A stretch of DNA of 64,000 nt from Euglena gracilis (Eukaryota > Euglenida > Euglenophyceae > Euglenales), in the NCBI GenBank assembly GCA_039621445.1, contig CP154955.1, forward strand, positions 39,812,426 through 39,876,425, read 5' to 3'. Positions 61,494-64,000 of the stretch are shown here, one piece after another. Under the pieces are notes generated by a model. It worked only from the letters and a program-made list of their open reading frames with translations. It searched no databases and was not told the origin of the DNA. Within the stretch, counting starts at the first letter, position 1. Every line of letters starts with the position of its first letter. Both the position numbers and the translations under genes were made by a program.

Positions 61494-61590
61494 GGCGGAT
61501 CCGCGAAGCAGGTGAAGACATGGGAATGGACAACACTCTTTGATGCCTAATTGCCTGTCGCGGATCAGGCGATCAGGGATCGTAGGTTAT
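61494..61590. repeat. Terminal blocks A-B-C of the RT-RNase H element without the gene
   Basis: Block A (GGATCCGCGAAGCA, CATGGGAATGGACAACAC), block B (CCTAATTGCCTGTCGCGGAT) and block C (GGCGATCAGGGATCGTAGG) follow each other in under 100 bp. At the 43.5-46.9 kb element A and B lie on opposite sides of the 992-codon ORF. Confidence 0.6.
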
Positions 61591-61717
61591 AAAGGTATCT
61601 GCGGCAGTGGTAGCGGCCGGTCCGCCGACTGAGTACATGTGACGATGACGAAACGTTTGTAGCGCAGCTGAAAGAAATCTTCACACACATGTATTATGTC
61701 GGAGCACTGGGAATCCA

Positions 61718-62505
61718 GTGAAAGTATTACCTCCTGCCGGAGAAACTCCAGGCGCAAGCTGCGTTAATGTTCACGTGCAATCACCAAATATACTTGGACA
61801 CTATGTATGGCACACTGTTCAAGGTGCTGGACTGAACCTCGCGTACCCCCAAAGGTACAAACTGGAATGCGAGTTTTGCAAGGAAGAACACAGTGTTGAC
61901 TTCTGGGGTTTCGGAGAACGCGGAAAACCGCCTCCGACTGCCGAGAATACTGGCAGCCAGCCGACCAAGAAGTTCCTCCTGCATCAGTGCCGGAATCCCC
62001 AGATCGGAACGCAAGACCGAAAGTTGCTGAAACAGCACCGGCAGAAAATATTTCTGCTGCAACAATACTGGCACAGGGCGTGGATTACCTACGTCCTCGA
62101 GGTTTACATCTATTTCCTGGAATATATCAGTGGATATCAGTGAATATATCAGTGGATATCCACAGGAAGTGGATACCTCGGGCATACAACGAGGTAGACG
62201 CCAGGCCCAATGACCCAGACCGACGCAGGATGAACCTGCGTCCGGACTGGCAGGAGGCCCAAACCGGCCTCCAGGAGCACCTCGAAACCCAGTTCGGGAA
62301 TATCCTGATCTGGGAGGACTTCGAAGCCTTTTTTGCGGCACGCGAGGTGAAACAGCCTCATTATGCTCTGCTGTTGCCCGCCTTCCTGGAAGACACAGGC
62401 GAATACGGCATGGGCTGTAATTGTCGGATGCAGTGGGAAGACCTCTGCATAATCAATGGGGGCGTTTGGCCGGACCAACTTAGCCGGCTGGCCGGACCAA
62501 CCTAG
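61718..62505 (+). CDS. Hypothetical protein(s), unassigned
   Basis: Two overlapping frames are open: 61,718-62,143 (with ECEFCKEEHSVDFWGFGE) and 61,987-62,505. The second is more convincing in its later part: WIPRAYNEVDARPNDPDRRR, QTGLQEHLETQFGNILIWED, FEAFFAAREVKQPHYALLLP, GMGCNCRMQWEDLC. GTGGATATCAGTGAATATAT repeats at 62,118-62,165 encode a short internal repeat. No family is recognised. It might be the 3' gene neighbour of the RT-RNase H element family because the A-B-C blocks lie 130 bp upstream. Confidence 0.3.
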
Positions 62506-62530
62506 CCGGCTGGCAGACCAACCTAGCCAG
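62463..62530 (+). repeat. Short tandem repeat GCCGGACCAACCTAGCCGGCT
   Basis: Three degenerate units of 21-26 bp at the end of the preceding ORF. Confidence 0.75.
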
Positions 62531-63220
62531 CCAACATGCCTTCCCCCCAGCTGTCCGTCCAGATGAAAGCCACTTTCGCTAGCCGCCCGGCCATCCAGAC
62601 CAACAATGCGTTCGCCGCACGCAGTCATGTTTGGAGCAGGAAAAAAATGTGTGTGTTCTGGATGGGACTAAGTTCGCCCGTGCCAAAGTTTGCTCGCATA
62701 GGGTCACTGTGCTGAATGTTCAGACCGAAATGCGGCCCGCGTGGTGGCTTTATCGCTTGGGTGCTCGGGACGAAAAAGAAACCTGCCAGAGGCGCCCCCC
62801 AAAAAAACCGGTCCCCACCTGTGGCACTAAAAGTGCCTCCCAAACTGGGGCAGTCTCAAAGAATTCTTTAAGAACTATAACCAAGACGCGTGTCCCAAAA
62901 TGCCCCAAGGTCTGGCCCAAGGTGGCACCAAACTGGGGGGGGGGGGCTCAACAGAATGTTTTCAGAACAAGAACGCTACAACAAAGCCTTTTTCAAATGC
63001 CCTTGGCAAAAAACAATCAAACAACCTTGTTGAACTGCAAAGGCAGAAAGCAAAGGTGAACATTGCAACAAAGAAGAGAGCACGGTTTACAGCAACAGGG
63101 TTCTGTGTTTTTCTGTAAAATACCAAAGGACCCTGACAAAAACAATTTAATATCCTTCACTTCATACTCTTTGTCTCTTCTTGGTTCATCTTCTGCTTCT
63201 TCACACTTCAACCTGTGAGT
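62531..63220. other. Unassigned sequence
   Basis: No repeat unit or domain recognised. Frames are short. Confidence 0.4.
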
Positions 63221-63224
63221 CAAG

Positions 63225-63455
63225 GGGGGGGTCGGCACACCCCCCCCCCCCTCACCGACCCCCTCGCCACGCCATTTTACCCCCCCTCCCCCCTTTTCAG
63301 GCCCCCTCGCCACGCCATGTCAGCCGCGCCAAAGAAAATTTTCTTGGGAAACCCCCGCGCACCCCTCCCCCCCCCCATCCGGGACCCCCTCGCCACGCCA
63401 ACCCCCCCCCCCCCCCTAGCCGGACGGCTCGCCACGGCGTGCCGACCCCCCAAAG
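63225..63455. mobile_element. TIR element, relative of 15,098-15,305
   Basis: Termini GGGGGTCGGCAC and GTGCCGACCCCC, internal CCCCTCGCCACGCCA units, and a central CTTGGGAAACCCCCGCGCAC block match the 15-kb copy in the opposite orientation. Flanks CAAGGG and CAAAGGG resemble its target duplication with one indel. Confidence 0.75.
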
Positions 63456-63789
63456 GGAAGCACAGACGAAAGACAAAAAAAGATAACAGGCAATGTGGTG
63501 CAAAAAAAACATGACGCAATGGCAGTTCGGGGGTGCAATTTACAGAATTACAGTTTGAATGCGAGGGAAAGTAAATTGGAAGGCAAGAAAACAGAGAATG
63601 CAAGGCCAAAAAGTCCCCAAGTCACCAGGCCCAAGACACAGATCTGCAGCTGTAGCTCTGTGAAATGGCAGCAAAAGTTCCAAAACTGTAAAACACGACT
63701 AGAAAACCATGAGAACGCTCAGAAAATGATGTAAAAACAGAACGCCCAACAAACAACATGCCACACAAGAGCGTGTGACTCAAAATTGT
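63456..63789. other. Unassigned sequence
   Basis: A-rich, no credible ORF. Confidence 0.4.
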
Positions 63790-64000
63790 CACCCAGCGGA
63801 CCAAATTTTGGAGGGGATGGTCTCCTTCTTCAGCGAGGCGCAGCGGGTGGCGCTGCTGCGGAGTACGGTGGACGAGGCGACGGCGTTGCACATCGACCTG
63901 ATGATGGAGAACCTACCCCGAGATGCCGTTCGAGGAGCTGTGGGCGAGGCTGGACCTGGAGCTGGGTGGAGACAACCGAGAAGCACTACGAAGGAAGCTC
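63790..64000 (+). pseudogene. Gag-like fragment running off the window
   Basis: The plus-strand frame encodes ILEGMVSFFSEAQRVALLRS, TVDEATALHIDLMMENL, then after a one-base shift at about 63,916 PEMPFEELWARLDLELGGDN, REALRRKL to the window end. The F-x2-L-W-x2-L-x2-E-x-G-x-D pattern is typical of the helical capsid region of Ty3-type Gag. The 5' end and everything downstream are not visible. Confidence 0.4.

Overview
This window is nuclear DNA of a eukaryote with a large, transposon-packed genome, most likely a protist or alga; I cannot name the lineage. The evidence is the absence of bacterial operons, a high density of retrotransposon and DNA-transposon remains, many microsatellites and minisatellites, polypyrimidine-AG tracts in front of coding segments, and very frequent G or C homopolymers of 7 to 14 bases. 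I see no host gene, rRNA or tRNA that I can name. Almost every recognisable coding segment belongs to a mobile element, and most carry frameshifts or stops, several of them in homopolymers, where sequencing error is possible.

Layout. 1-12 kb: small terminal-inverted-repeat (TIR) elements, GGTCGGCCCGACC palindromes, minisatellites, and a 1.3-kb tandem array at 6.9-8.2 kb. 12.6-16.4 kb: a LINE-type restriction-like-endonuclease fragment on the minus strand, split by a 208-bp TIR element, then a frameshifted coiled-coil ORF. 16.8-21 kb: a 369-bp 5' module present twice, leading into two different proteins, with TTTCGACC-core repeats between them. 21.2-25.2 kb: Gag-like fragments and a Gag pseudogene with five in-frame stops. 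25.2-31 kb: less GC-rich sequence, mostly without recognisable genes. 31-33.8 kb: a minisatellite in two inverted arms. 33.9-38.65 kb: an element bounded by inverted repeats that holds four 1,028-bp tandem copies of a 230-codon gene, each copy broken. 38.6-41 kb: another minisatellite and TIR elements. 42.5-43.3 kb: a second LINE endonuclease fragment. 43.6-46.6 kb: an intact 992-codon reverse transcriptase-RNase H ORF with a 2A-like peptide. 47.4-52.7 kb: a nearly complete two-ORF LINE whose ORF2 (1,357 codons) has three 2A-like peptides, a reverse transcriptase and a C-terminal endonuclease. 55.4-60.3 kb: Ty3/gypsy pieces, one interrupted by a hAT element, plus a separate hAT-like exon. 60.4-64 kb: TIR elements, an unassigned ORF, and a Gag-like fragment running off the window.

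The genes do not form a shared pathway. They record layered transposition: elements inserted into other elements and into minisatellites. The strongest candidates for something undescribed are the 992-codon RT-RNase H ORF with its 2A site, the LINE polyprotein with three 2A-like sites, and the inverted-repeat-bounded tandem array at 33.9-38.65 kb.
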